NCBI GenBank assembly: GCA_038250905.1
Contig: JBBSBV010000003.1
Span: 106,837-170,836 of the forward strand
Reading direction: 5' to 3'
Origin: JAENVU01 sp038250905
GTDB taxonomy: Bacteria; Actinomycetota; Acidimicrobiia; IMCC26256; JAENVU01
Length of the DNA: 64,000 nt
The notes under the pieces were generated by a model, which had not been told where the DNA came from, searched no databases, and saw only the letters and a program-made list of their open reading frames with translations. How positions within the stretch are numbered: the stretch's first letter is position 1; the number at the start of each line of letters is the position of its first letter. Below are positions 24,821-34,042 of this stretch, one piece after another. Made by a program: the position numbers and the translations under genes.

Positions 24821-26236
24821 ATGCGTCGCCGGCTGCTCTTCAGCTACCTCACGCTCACCCTCATCGTGTTGTTGCTGCTCGAGGTGCCGCTCGGACTCGC
24901 GTACGCGAAGGAGCAACGGCTGCGCCTCACTGCGTCGGTCGAGCGGGATGCACTCGCGCTGTCGATCCGGTCCGAAGAGGGGTTCGAGCACGAGGGACTG
25001 GATGCAATTCGGACGCTGGCCCGCCAGTACCAGTCCGACACCGGTGGTCGGGTGGTGGTCATCCGTCCCGACGGGAGTGTGATCGTCGACTCCGATCCGC
25101 GATCCGGCGAGGAGAACTTCGCCAGCCGGCCCGAGTTCAAGTCGGCGTTGGCTCGCCACGAGGTCAAGGGATCGCGTTACTCCCACACCCTCGGTCACGA
25201 CATCCTCTACTTCGCGGTCCCGATCGTGAACGGACAGCAAGTCGTGGGTGCCCTGCGGGTGACCTATCCGACCTCGTACGTCGACGCCCGGATCGACCGG
25301 GGGTGGTGGCTGCTCGGGAGCATCGGTCTCGTGATCCTGCTGATCGTGTTCCTGGTGAGCCTGCGCCTCGCGCGTCAGGTCACCATCCCGATCGAACGGT
25401 TGGCCCGTGCGTCCGCCGACGTCGGCGCCGGCGCGCTCGACACGCGGGCCGAGGTGCCGCGTGGCCCGCCGGAGATCCGGGAGTTGGCCGAAGAGTTCAA
25501 CGCGACGACTGCACGCCTCGAGCGGCTGATGGTGTCCCAGCAGGAGTTCGTCGCCGACGCGTCGCACCAACTCCGTACCCCACTCGCGGCGTTGCGGCTG
25601 CGGCTCGAGAACCTCGCGTCGGACCTGCGCGATTCGCCCGACGCGGCCAGCGACATCGACGGTTCGTTGACCGAAGTGGCGCGGTTGTCGAGATTGGTCG
25701 ACGGCCTCATGGCGTTGGCCCGGGCCGAGCGGGGCACGGCCGTGGCGGAGGCGCTCCCGCTCGCCGCGATCGTCTCCGGTCGGATGGAGGCCTGGTCGGC
25801 GTTCGCCGACGAGTACGAGGTCCGGTTGACCGCCGACGTGGACGCTGGGCTGGTCGTCCGGGTCGCACCGGGCAACGTGGAGCAGGCCATGGACAACCTG
25901 ATCGCCAATGCCATCGACGTGTCGCCGACCAACGGCACGATCGCGGTGCACGCACGGCGCCAGGGCGCGTTCGTGGAGGTGCGCGTCACCGACGACGGGC
26001 CGGGGATGACCGACGAGCAGCGGGCGCGGGCGTTCGACCGGTTCTGGCGCGCGTCTGCCGGCACCAGTGGCTCGGGGCTCGGTCTCGCCATCGTCCGTCA
26101 GCTGATCGAAGCCGATGGCGGCACCGTTCGGCTCGAGGCCGCGGGCGGCGGGGGGCTGTGCGTCGTGTTACGGCTGCGGGCGGCCGAACGGGAACCACGG
26201 GGTCGCGACCGGGAACCGGTACCCCAACCCGCCTGA
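24821..26236 (+). CDS. Sensor histidine kinase
   Basis: 471 aa. Two membrane segments (about 5-27 and 162-184) flank an extracytoplasmic sensor domain of about 130 residues; HAMP follows (185-237), then the dimerisation domain with phospho-acceptor H249 in ADASHQLRTPL. The ATP-binding domain has N (NVEQAMDNLIANAID), G1 (DDGPGM) and G2 (GSGLGL) boxes. Cognate partner of the preceding regulator. The signal is unknown; the sensor region looks PAS/PDC-like in layout only. Confidence 0.92.
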   Translation: MRRRLLFSYLTLTLIVLLLLEVPLGLAYAKEQRLRLTASVERDALALSIRSEEGFEHEGLDAIRTLARQYQSDTGGRVVVIRPDGSVIVDSDPRSGEENFASRPEFKSALARHEVKGSRYSHTLGHDILYFAVPIVNGQQVVGALRVTYPTSYVDARIDRGWWLLGSIGLVILLIVFLVSLRLARQVTIPIERLARASADVGAGALDTRAEVPRGPPEIRELAEEFNATTARLERLMVSQQEFVADASHQLRTPLAALRLRLENLASDLRDSPDAASDIDGSLTEVARLSRLVDGLMALARAERGTAVAEALPLAAIVSGRMEAWSAFADEYEVRLTADVDAGLVVRVAPGNVEQAMDNLIANAIDVSPTNGTIAVHARRQGAFVEVRVTDDGPGMTDEQRARAFDRFWRASAGTSGSGLGLAIVRQLIEADGGTVRLEAAGGGGLCVVLRLRAAEREPRGRDREPVPQPA

Positions 26237-26242
26237 GCTGGT

Positions 26243-26677
26243 TCAGCTGGTCGGGGTGACCCCCGCCGCGTCCGGATGGCCGACGCGCGCCCGGTCGGCC
26301 AGGTCGGCGAGCGTCTGGGTCTCGAGGTACCGGCCCATCTCGTCGGAGACCGCGACCCAGACCTCCTGCAGGACGCAGTGACCCTCGCAGTGGTCGTGTT
26401 CGCCGGGGAGCGTCGTGAGTGGACCGTCGACCGCGGCGAGGATCTCGGCGAGCGAGATCTCCCCGGCCGGCCGGGCCAGCACGTAACCGCCGCCGACCCC
26501 GCGCTTGGAGCGGACCAGTCCGGCGCCCTTGACCGCGAGCAGGATCTGCTCCAGGTAGGGCTGGGGAAGCGTGGTGCGTTCGGCGATCTCCTTCACCGAC
26601 GTGGGCCGGTTCGACTCGTGCAGCGCGAGCGAGAGCAACGCGCGGGCGGCGTAGTCGCCACGGGTCGAGACCTTCAC
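26243..26677 (-). CDS. Rrf2-family transcriptional regulator
   Basis: 144 aa. N-terminal winged helix (STRGDYAARALLSLA... SVKEIAERTTLPQPYLEQIL) and the family stretch RSKRGVGGGYVLARP. Related proteins (IscR, NsrR, RirA) carry an Fe-S cluster on three cysteines. Here only two are seen, in EHDHCEGHC, so any cluster would need His or Glu ligands. No ATG is available in frame; GTG 26677 is used. No suf/isc genes are adjacent. Confidence 0.85.
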   Translation of the reverse strand: MKVSTRGDYAARALLSLALHESNRPTSVKEIAERTTLPQPYLEQILLAVKGAGLVRSKRGVGGGYVLARPAGEISLAEILAAVDGPLTTLPGEHDHCEGHCVLQEVWVAVSDEMGRYLETQTLADLADRARVGHPDAAGVTPTS

Positions 26678-26718
26678 CCCTGCATGCTCGCACACCCGCG
26701 CCGAGGCGAGCGGTTCGC

Positions 26719-26724
26719 TACGGT
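26719..26724 (+). promoter_or_regulatory. -10 box, leaderless start of the phosphodiesterase-like gene
   Basis: TACGGT, six bases, then the GTG start at 26731. Confidence 0.4.
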
Positions 26725-26730
26725 GCCGCC

Positions 26731-27843
26731 GTGACCGTCGTCGAGCCCCTGCGCCCGGACTACGGCGGAAAATCGCTGGAACGGGTCGTGCCGGCCCTCG
26801 TGGGGCGGGGAGATCGGAGCTGGTTGCCCGGACCGGCACGGGACGCGCCGCAGGTCGTGCTCCTCGTCCTCGACGGCCTCGGCTGGGAACTGCTCCAGGC
26901 GCACCGACCCGCACTCCCCGAACTCTCGCAGTTCGAAGGGGACGCGATCACGACGGTCGCTCCGTCCACGACGGCGGCCGCGCTCACCTCGATCACCACC
27001 GGGCTGGCCCCGATCCAGCACGGCATCCTCGGATACCGCATGCGCGTCGACGGATCGGTGCTCAACGTCCTGCGCTGGACCGTCGACCAGGGTCGTCCGC
27101 CCGACGCCTTCGACGTGCAGCGCCACCAGCCGTTCCTCGGACGCACGGTGCCGGTCGTGACCCGGACCGAGTTCCGCACGTCGGGCTTCACGGCCGCCCA
27201 CCTCCGCGACGCGCCGTTCTTCGGCTGGAGTTCGGTCGCGATGATCGTGGAACGGTGCCGGCTGCTCGTGGGGGAGGGTCATCCGCTCACCTACGCGTAC
27301 TACCCGGGTGTGGATACCGTCGCCCACGAGTTCGGCCTCGAGCCGCCCTACCTCCCGGCCGAGTTGCAGTTCGTCGACCGGCTCGTCGGGCAGTTGCGCG
27401 ACTCGCTGCCGCCGGAAGTGGCGATCCTCGTCACGGCCGACCACGGCCAGGTCGAGGTGGGCGATCGCTGGTACGAGCTCACCCCGCTCCAGAGCCTCAT
27501 GGCGGGCGCATCGGGGGAGGGCCGGTTCCGCTGGCTCGAGGCGCGGCGGGGGGCACGGGAAGAGTTGCTCGCGGCGGCCAGGGACGAGTTCGGCGCGCTG
27601 GCCTGGATCATGTCCCGCGAGGAGGTGCTCGACGCGGGTTGGCTCGGGCCGGGCCCGGTTCCGGCGTCGAGCCGTCGCCGCCTGGGTGATGTCGTCCTGA
27701 TGGCCCGCGAGCCGGTGGGCTTCGTCGACCCGGCGCTGCCCCGGGAACGGCAGCTCGTCGGGGCCCACGGATCGCTCACGCCGGCCGAGATGCTGGTCCC
27801 ACTCGTGGCGGCGTCGGGACGGCGGGGCGAGCCAGCCGGCTGA
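26731..27843 (+). CDS. Nucleotide pyrophosphatase/phosphodiesterase family protein (alkaline phosphatase superfamily)
   Basis: 370-aa metal-dependent hydrolase. The nucleophile threonine is in APSTTAAALTSITTG, and metal ligands are visible in VLLVLDGLGW, YYPGVDTVAHEFG, TADHGQVEV and GAHGSLTPAEM, in the order of type I phosphodiesterases. No signal peptide, so it is probably cytoplasmic. Substrate not predictable. Divergent from the Rrf2 gene; 67 bp before dnaE, which has its own ribosome site. Confidence 0.8.
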   Translation: MTVVEPLRPDYGGKSLERVVPALVGRGDRSWLPGPARDAPQVVLLVLDGLGWELLQAHRPALPELSQFEGDAITTVAPSTTAAALTSITTGLAPIQHGILGYRMRVDGSVLNVLRWTVDQGRPPDAFDVQRHQPFLGRTVPVVTRTEFRTSGFTAAHLRDAPFFGWSSVAMIVERCRLLVGEGHPLTYAYYPGVDTVAHEFGLEPPYLPAELQFVDRLVGQLRDSLPPEVAILVTADHGQVEVGDRWYELTPLQSLMAGASGEGRFRWLEARRGAREELLAAARDEFGALAWIMSREEVLDAGWLGPGPVPASSRRRLGDVVLMAREPVGFVDPALPRERQLVGAHGSLTPAEMLVPLVAASGRRGEPAG

Positions 27844-27910
27844 GGGGGCGAGCGGATAGGGTCGTCGGGAGTTACAGCGCTGGAATTCAACCCTGATCTG
27901 CGGAGTATCA

Positions 27911-30900
27911 GTGGCGAAATCGTTCACCCACCTGCACGTCCATACCGAGTATTCGATGCTCGATGGTGCGTCGCGGATCGGTGACGTCGTGGCCGCGGCC
28001 GCGGGCGACGGGCCACCAGCGATCGGCATATCCGACCACGGGAACATGTACGGCGTCCTGCCGATGTACCGCGCCGCACGTGACGCCGGGATCGTGCCGA
28101 TCATCGGCACCGAGCTCTACCAGGCCTACGAGCACCGCACCGAGCGTCCGGTCCGGCGCGGCAGTCAGGTCGACGACTCGGGCGGGGAGGTCGAGGGCGG
28201 ACGCAAGGCGTACTACCACCTGACCGCGCTGGCCGAGAACCAGACCGGGTACCGCAACCTCATCCAACTGTCGAGCCGCGCGTACCTCGAGGGCTACTAC
28301 CAGAAGCCGAAGGTCGACTGGGAGATCCTCGCCGAACATCACGAAGGTGTGATCGCGACCACGGGGTGTCTCGGCGGCCACGTCCTGCAACGGTTGATGA
28401 ACGGCGACGAAGCCGGCGGCCTCGAAGCCGCGGCGCGGTTGCAGGACATCTTCGGCCGCGACAACCTCTTCGTCGAACTGCAGGATCACGGCATCCCGGA
28501 ACAACACCGCACCAACCCGTTGCTCGTGAAGATCGCGCGTGAGCTCAACGCGCCGCTGCTCGCCACCAACGACTCGCACTACACGCACCAGGCCGATGCG
28601 GTCGCGCACGACGCGCTGCTCTGCGTGCAGACCAACGCGAAGATCCACGAGACCAATCGCTTCAAGTTCCACGGCGACGACCACTACCTGAAGTCGGCCG
28701 CGGAGATGCGCGAGCTCTTCTCCGAGGTGCCGGAGGCGTGTGACAACACGCTGTGGGTCGCCGAACGCGCCAACGTCGAGATCGACTTCGGCCAGGTCTT
28801 CCTCCCGAGCTTCCCGGTGCCCGAGGGCTACACCGAGGAGAGCTACCTGCGCGAGCTCACCTTCGAGGGCGCCACGCTGCGGTACGGAGCGAACCTGGCG
28901 CCCAACGTCCGGGATCGGATCGAGTTCGAACTCGGCGTCATCGAGTCGATGGGATTCTCGGCGTACTTCCTCGTGGTGTGGGACCTCGTCGCCTACGCGC
29001 GGTCCCAGAACATCCGGGTGGGTCCCGGCCGCGGGAGTGCCGCCGGATCGTGCGTCGCCTACTGCCTGAAGATCGTCGACATCGACCCCATCCGGTACGA
29101 CCTGCTCTTCGAGCGCTTCCTCAACCCGGGTCGCAAGCAGATGCCCGACATCGACATGGACTTCGACTCGCGCTCGCGCGGCGAGATGATCAAGTACGCG
29201 GCGCGCCGGTACGGCTCGGACCGCGTCGCGCAGATCATCACGTTCTCTACCATCAAGGCGCGGGCCGCGGTGCGCGATGCGGCGCGCGTGCTCGACTACC
29301 CGTACATGGTCGGCGACAAGATCGCCAAGTTGATGCCGCCGCTCATCATGGGTCGGGACACCCCGCTGTACGCCTGCCTCGACAAGCACCCGAAGTTCGA
29401 GGACGGCTATAAGATGGCCTCGGAACTCCGGGAGCTGTACGACAACGACAAGGAAGCCAAGGACGTCATCGACGTCGCCCGCGGCCTCGAAGGACTGCGG
29501 CGCCAGGACGGCATCCACGCCGCCGCGGTGGTGATCACCCGCGATCCGCTCACCGACTACCTCCCGATCCAGCGCAAGCCCGAGCCCGGCTCGCCCATCG
29601 AGGACGCGCCCATCGTCACGCAGTACGAGATGCACGGGGTCGAGGACCTCGGGCTGCTCAAGATGGACTTCCTCGGCCTCCGGAACCTCGACGTGATGGA
29701 GATCACGCTCGACCTCGTGGAGCGGGGCACGGGTATCCGGCCCGACATCGACAACGTCGCCCTCGACGACGAGAAGACGTTCGACCTCCTGCGGCTCGGC
29801 GACACCATCGGCGTGTTCCAGCTCGAGGGTGGTCCGATGCGCGCGCTGATCCGCTCACTCGAGCCGTCGTCGTTCGAGGACGTGGCCGCGCTGGTGGCGC
29901 TCTACCGCCCCGGTCCGATGGCCGCCAACATGCACACCGACTATGCCGACCGCAAGAACGGTCGCAAGCCCGTGGTGTACGACCACCCCGACCTCGAGGA
30001 GGTCCTCGGCCCCACGTTCGGGCTGATGATCTACCAAGAGCAACTCATGCGGGTGTCGCAACGGCTCGCGGGGTACTCGCTCGAAGAGGCCGACAACCTC
30101 CGCAAGGCCACCGGCAAGAAGGATCGCGTCCTGATTGCCAAGGAGCGGACGAAGTTCGTCGACGGCTGCGAGACCCAGGGCTACGGACGCGAGTTCGGCG
30201 AGAAGATGTTCGACATCATCGAGCCGTTCGCCGACTACTCGTTCAACAAGTCGCACTCGGTGGGCTACGGGTTCGTCGCCTATCAGACGGCCTACCTGAA
30301 GGCGAACTACCCGCGTGAGTACCTCGCCGCGCTGTTGACGAGCGTGAAGGGCGACAAGGACAAGTCGGCGGTGTATCTCAACGAGTGTCGCCAGCTCGAG
30401 ATCCCGGTCCTCGTGCCCGATGTCAACGAGTCGCTGATGGACTTCACCGTCGTGCATCCGGTCGACGAACACGGGAAGCCCACCGGTGCCGGTTCGATCC
30501 GGTTCGGGCTCTCGGCCGTGCGCAACGTGGGTGAGGGCGTCGTCGGTAAGATCATCGAGGCCCGTGACGAGGGCGGTCCGTTCACCGATTTCTACGACTT
30601 CTGCGAGCGGGTGGAGACCACCGCGCTCAACAAACGGACGATCGAGTCGCTGGTGAAGGCGGGTGGCTTCGACTCGCTCGGCCACCCGCGCCAGGGCCTC
30701 GCCCTCGTCTCCGAACTCATCATCGAAGAGGTCCTCCGTCGGCGGAGCAAGGAGGCCGAGGGCCAGTTCGACCTCTTCTCGACCAGCATCACCGTGGCCG
30801 AGTCCGAGCGGGACCACAACCGGACGCCGATCCCCGAGCAGGAGTTCGGCAAGACCCAGCGCCTCGCGTTCGAGAAGGAGATGCTCGGGCTCTACGTGTC

Positions 30901-31471
30901 CGATCATCCGCTCATGGGAGCGGAGCGCGCGTTGCGGCGCCACACCGACGCCACGCTCTCCGAACTCAAGGAGATCCGCGAGGGCGAGCTCCGCACCGTC
31001 GGCGGTGTGGTCACCGCGCTCGCCAAGAAGTACACCAAGCGCGGCGACCTGATGGCCACGTTCGTGCTCGAGGACCTCGGCGCCGCGGTCGAGGTGATGG
31101 TGTTCCCGAAGACCATGGCCGCTTACGGCGAGATGCTCGGCGAGGACGCGATCGTGTGCATCAAGGGTCGCCTCGACATGCGCGACGACTCACCCAAGAT
31201 CATCGCGATGGAGATCAGTCAACCCGAGCTGATCCTCGACGGCGCGCCACCCGTGCGCATCAAGGTCCGGCCCGGCGCGCTCACCGACTCCAAGACCACC
31301 CGCCTCAAGGAGATCCTCGCCGAACACCCGGGTGAGTCCCAGGTCTTCGTCCACCTCGAGTCCTACGAGAAGACCACGGTCCTGCGCCTCGGCGACGAGT
31401 TCTGCGTCTCCGACCGTACGGGCCTCTTCGCCGAACTCCGCGTCCTCCTCGGCCCCGACTGTTTGCTGTAG
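27911..31471 (+). CDS. dnaE: DNA polymerase III alpha subunit
   Basis: Replicative polymerase, 1186 aa. PHP domain at the N-terminus (THLHVHTEYSMLDGAS), palm with catalytic aspartates D413 and D415 in PDIDMDF, thumb/fingers, a helix-hairpin-helix region and a C-terminal OB fold (about 1010-1085). Motifs such as GPGRGSAAGS and FNKSHSVGYG are typical DnaE1. GTG 27911 is preceded by GGAG. A TAGGGT box at about 27857 may be its promoter. Followed by an imperfect palindrome. Confidence 0.97.
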   Translation: MAKSFTHLHVHTEYSMLDGASRIGDVVAAAAGDGPPAIGISDHGNMYGVLPMYRAARDAGIVPIIGTELYQAYEHRTERPVRRGSQVDDSGGEVEGGRKAYYHLTALAENQTGYRNLIQLSSRAYLEGYYQKPKVDWEILAEHHEGVIATTGCLGGHVLQRLMNGDEAGGLEAAARLQDIFGRDNLFVELQDHGIPEQHRTNPLLVKIARELNAPLLATNDSHYTHQADAVAHDALLCVQTNAKIHETNRFKFHGDDHYLKSAAEMRELFSEVPEACDNTLWVAERANVEIDFGQVFLPSFPVPEGYTEESYLRELTFEGATLRYGANLAPNVRDRIEFELGVIESMGFSAYFLVVWDLVAYARSQNIRVGPGRGSAAGSCVAYCLKIVDIDPIRYDLLFERFLNPGRKQMPDIDMDFDSRSRGEMIKYAARRYGSDRVAQIITFSTIKARAAVRDAARVLDYPYMVGDKIAKLMPPLIMGRDTPLYACLDKHPKFEDGYKMASELRELYDNDKEAKDVIDVARGLEGLRRQDGIHAAAVVITRDPLTDYLPIQRKPEPGSPIEDAPIVTQYEMHGVEDLGLLKMDFLGLRNLDVMEITLDLVERGTGIRPDIDNVALDDEKTFDLLRLGDTIGVFQLEGGPMRALIRSLEPSSFEDVAALVALYRPGPMAANMHTDYADRKNGRKPVVYDHPDLEEVLGPTFGLMIYQEQLMRVSQRLAGYSLEEADNLRKATGKKDRVLIAKERTKFVDGCETQGYGREFGEKMFDIIEPFADYSFNKSHSVGYGFVAYQTAYLKANYPREYLAALLTSVKGDKDKSAVYLNECRQLEIPVLVPDVNESLMDFTVVHPVDEHGKPTGAGSIRFGLSAVRNVGEGVVGKIIEARDEGGPFTDFYDFCERVETTALNKRTIESLVKAGGFDSLGHPRQGLALVSELIIEEVLRRRSKEAEGQFDLFSTSITVAESERDHNRTPIPEQEFGKTQRLAFEKEMLGLYVSDHPLMGAERALRRHTDATLSELKEIREGELRTVGGVVTALAKKYTKRGDLMATFVLEDLGAAVEVMVFPKTMAAYGEMLGEDAIVCIKGRLDMRDDSPKIIAMEISQPELILDGAPPVRIKVRPGALTDSKTTRLKEILAEHPGESQVFVHLESYEKTTVLRLGDEFCVSDRTGLFAELRVLLGPDCLL

Positions 31472-31482
31472 CCCCACCCGAG

Positions 31483-31529
31483 CGCTTGTCGATTTACCTG
31501 GCCTGGGTGCAGGTGAGCCGACAAACGCG
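31483..31529. terminator. Imperfect palindrome after dnaE
   Basis: TTGTCG (31486-31491) pairs with CGACAA (31519-31524), and ACCTG (31496-31500) with CAGGT (31510-31514), around a 9-nt loop, with wobble pairs between. No T-tract. Likely transcription-end hairpin. Confidence 0.4.
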
Positions 31530-31535
31530 ACGTCG

Positions 31536-31541
31536 TAGCCT
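31536..31541 (+). promoter_or_regulatory. -10 box, leaderless start of the 102-aa gene
   Basis: TAGCCT, six bases, then the GTG at 31548. Confidence 0.4.
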
Positions 31542-31547
31542 GGGTAT

Positions 31548-31856
31548 GTGAACGATCCAGACGGTGTGCCGATCGACGACGAGTTGAACGAGGTCGACCA
31601 GACGACGGAGCGGCCGATCGATCGGGTCATCGGGTCGTTGCCGGGATCGATCGCCGGGGCCGGTCTCACGGGAATCGCCAAGGGCATGGGCATGTGGGTC
31701 GAGCCCGAGGAGGCCGCGGTGATCCGCGAGGTGGGGGAGCCGCCACCCGATCCCGACGACCCCATCGAGGTCCGAATCGACCACGAACACCCGGAGAACA
31801 CGCGCATCGTCTACCGGGTCCGTCGGCCGCTCGACGACGGACCCTCGGCGAACTGA
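31548..31856 (+). CDS. Conserved-looking hypothetical protein (102 aa)
   Basis: Acidic soluble protein, rich in Asp/Glu/Pro, with a small Gly/Ala patch in the middle (LPGSIAGAGLTGIAKGMG). No family recognised. Codon use and third-position GC match the neighbours, a -10 box sits before the start, and its TGA shares a base with the start of the next gene (TGATG), so it is very probably translated. Function unknown. Confidence 0.65.
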   Translation: MNDPDGVPIDDELNEVDQTTERPIDRVIGSLPGSIAGAGLTGIAKGMGMWVEPEEAAVIREVGEPPPDPDDPIEVRIDHEHPENTRIVYRVRRPLDDGPSAN

Positions 31857-32302
31857 TGGTCGACCTCACCGGTTTCGAGGCGCTGGTGCCACTCGACCAC
31901 GGACTGTGCGTGGTCGTGACCCGCCGCGCCGACCACACCCCGCAGGCCACCGTGGTGAACGCGGGCGTGCTCGACCATCCGTCGACCGCGACGCGGGTCG
32001 TCGCCTTCGTGGCCGCGGGCGGCACGCGCAAACTCGGCCACCTTCGAGCCGATCCGACGATCGCCGTCACCGTCCGGGCCGGCTGGCAGTGGGTCACGGT
32101 CGAGGGCCGGGCGGAGTTGGTCGGACCCGACGACCCGCATGCCGCCATCGATGACGAACGACTCCGGGAGCTGCTGCGCCAGATCTTCCGTGCCGCGGGC
32201 GGGACGCACGACGACTGGGACGGTTACGACCGCACGATGCGGGACGAGCACCGGACCGCAGTGCTCGTGAACCCGAGTCGCGTCTACGGCAACCCTGCGT
32301 GA
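31856..32302 (+). CDS. PPOX-class F420/FMN-dependent enzyme
   Basis: 148-aa split-barrel flavoprotein of the pyridoxamine-phosphate-oxidase superfamily. It has the typical opening and the block GGTRKLGHLRADPTIAVTV, followed by a helical tail and the final AVLVNPSRVYG. In actinobacteria many such proteins use F420; F420:NADP oxidoreductase is encoded 1.7 kb away. Substrate unknown. Overlaps the preceding small gene by one base. Confidence 0.78.
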   Translation: MVDLTGFEALVPLDHGLCVVVTRRADHTPQATVVNAGVLDHPSTATRVVAFVAAGGTRKLGHLRADPTIAVTVRAGWQWVTVEGRAELVGPDDPHAAIDDERLRELLRQIFRAAGGTHDDWDGYDRTMRDEHRTAVLVNPSRVYGNPA

Positions 32303-32309
32303 CGCGGCG

Positions 32310-33068
32310 CTAGCCGCTGACGAGCAGGCGGTAGCCGAGGTCGAGTTCGGGAAGCCTGCGCAGGTGGCCGTGGCGTTCGTCCCAGGCTCCCGACGCGAGA
32401 TCGGCCGCGAGTCGGTCCATGCGGGCCGCGACCAACTCCTGGTCCATGGTCTGCATCGCACTCATCCCGGCGCGGACGGCCGGGTCGAGGTATCCCTCGG
32501 GCCGGGCCCAGTAGGCACCGGTGAACCCATCGGTGCAGTCCCATGGGATCGGGATCGGCACCACGCGCGCATCGAGCATCGCGGCGAGGTCCTCGATCAC
32601 CGGGAAGTCGAAGAGTTGTTGACCGGTCATCTCCGGGAGGTACTCGCGCACGATCCACGAGTCGAGTTCGAAGACGGTGTCGAAGGTGAAGACCACGATG
32701 CGGCGCGCAACCCGGCGCAACTCGGCGATGCCGCGGTCCAGGTCGGTCCAGTGGTGCAGCGTGAGCGTGGCGAGCGCGGCATCGAACGCGCGGTCCGGGA
32801 ACGGCAGGCCCTCGGCGACGCCACACACCGACGGCGGCGCGTCCGCCGCCCGCTGGCCGAGCATCACCGGTGAGGGGTCGAGCGCCACGACGCGCCGGTC
32901 GCGCGGCTCGTACGACCCGGTCCCCGCGCCGACGTTGACCACACTCCGGGCGGCGCCGAGCGCGGCGTCGATCCGGGCGGCGATGCGCGGATCGGGAACG
33001 CGTGCCGCCGCGTACGTCCGACCGATCGAGTCGTAGAGCGGAGACCCGGCGCCGTCGGGTGCGGTCAC
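32310..33068 (-). CDS. Class I SAM-dependent methyltransferase
   Basis: 252 aa. Motif I is VVNVGAGTGSY (about residue 43), then VALDPSPVML and the post-motif LPFPDRAFDAALATLTLHHW, a UbiE/COQ5-like pattern. The C-terminal half is variable and gives no substrate clue. GTG start overlaps the stop of the upstream LLM-class oxidoreductase gene, so the two are co-translated. Confidence 0.85.
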   Translation of the reverse strand: MTAPDGAGSPLYDSIGRTYAAARVPDPRIAARIDAALGAARSVVNVGAGTGSYEPRDRRVVALDPSPVMLGQRAADAPPSVCGVAEGLPFPDRAFDAALATLTLHHWTDLDRGIAELRRVARRIVVFTFDTVFELDSWIVREYLPEMTGQQLFDFPVIEDLAAMLDARVVPIPIPWDCTDGFTGAYWARPEGYLDPAVRAGMSAMQTMDQELVAARMDRLAADLASGAWDERHGHLRRLPELDLGYRLLVSG

Positions 33069-33916
33069 CCGACCTTGGCGATCACGTCGTCGGCGAAGCG
33101 GGACAGCGCGTCCCGCAGGCCCTTGGCGTCGAAGGCCAGCGGCGGGATGACCACGCGGTCGACCCCCTCGTCGATCATGCGGTTCACGCCGTCGGCGTCC
33201 ATCGCCCCGCCGCGCGTGATCTCGATCGCCGCCGGGTCACGGCCGGCGTCCCGCGCCGCGTGCTCCATCGCGGCGCGCTGCTCGGTCCAGTTGCCCTTGC
33301 CGGGGAAGAAGCCGTCGCCGAGCCGACCGGCGCGGCGGGCCGCCGCGAGGGTGTGGCCACCGACCACGATCGGGACGGACTCCTGGGCCGGATGCGGGAA
33401 CGAGTTGGCCGCGCGCAAGGTCGTGAACTCGCCGTCGTAGTCCACGCTCTTGCCCGCCCAGAGCGCGCGCAGTACGGCGACGCACTCGTCGGTGCGCGCC
33501 GCGCGTTCGGAGAACGGCACGCCGATCGCGTCGAACTCCTCCTCGAGCCAGCCGACCCCGATCCCGAGGGTCACCCGACCGCCGGTGAGGTGATCGAGCG
33601 TGGCCACCTCCTTGGCGAGCACCACCGGGTTGCGTTGGGGCAGGATCAGGATTCCGGTCGCCAACCGCAACGTGGTGGTGTGGGCACCGACCCACGTGAG
33701 CCAGATGAGGGGGTCCGCGATGGGCGCGGCCTCGTCGCCGGGCATCTTCCCGTCCTTCGAATACGGATACTCCGACTCGTAGCCCGTCGGGACGATCACG
33801 TGCTCGACGGTCCAGATCGACTCGATCCCGGTCTCCTCGCAGATCTGGCCGAGTTCGGCCGCGACCTCCGGTCGTCCGAACGGACCGACGTTCGCGAACA
33901 GCATTCCGAACTTCAT
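33065..33916 (-). CDS. LLM-class F420-dependent oxidoreductase
   Basis: 283-aa luciferase-like barrel protein. The N-terminus MKFGMLFANVGPFG, the block TLDHLTGGRVTLGIGVGWLEEEF and the phosphate-binding IVVGGHTLAAARRAGRLGDGF are characteristic of F420-dependent members. ATG 33916 was chosen because GGAG sits six bases upstream; a start 12 bp earlier is possible. Forms an operon with the methyltransferase; substrate unknown. Confidence 0.85.
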   Translation of the reverse strand: MKFGMLFANVGPFGRPEVAAELGQICEETGIESIWTVEHVIVPTGYESEYPYSKDGKMPGDEAAPIADPLIWLTWVGAHTTTLRLATGILILPQRNPVVLAKEVATLDHLTGGRVTLGIGVGWLEEEFDAIGVPFSERAARTDECVAVLRALWAGKSVDYDGEFTTLRAANSFPHPAQESVPIVVGGHTLAAARRAGRLGDGFFPGKGNWTEQRAAMEHAARDAGRDPAAIEITRGGAMDADGVNRMIDEGVDRVVIPPLAFDAKGLRDALSRFADDVIAKVG

Positions 33917-34042
33917 GGCGAGCTCCATCGTCTGGCGTCGAACGAGCGGCCGGAGGTGGCCGATGCCGCAGTTTTCAACACCTCGCGCTCCGCGTGCCAA
34001 GCTGCCCCGCATTGTTCGTCGGAGGCAAGGAAGAATTGGGCC

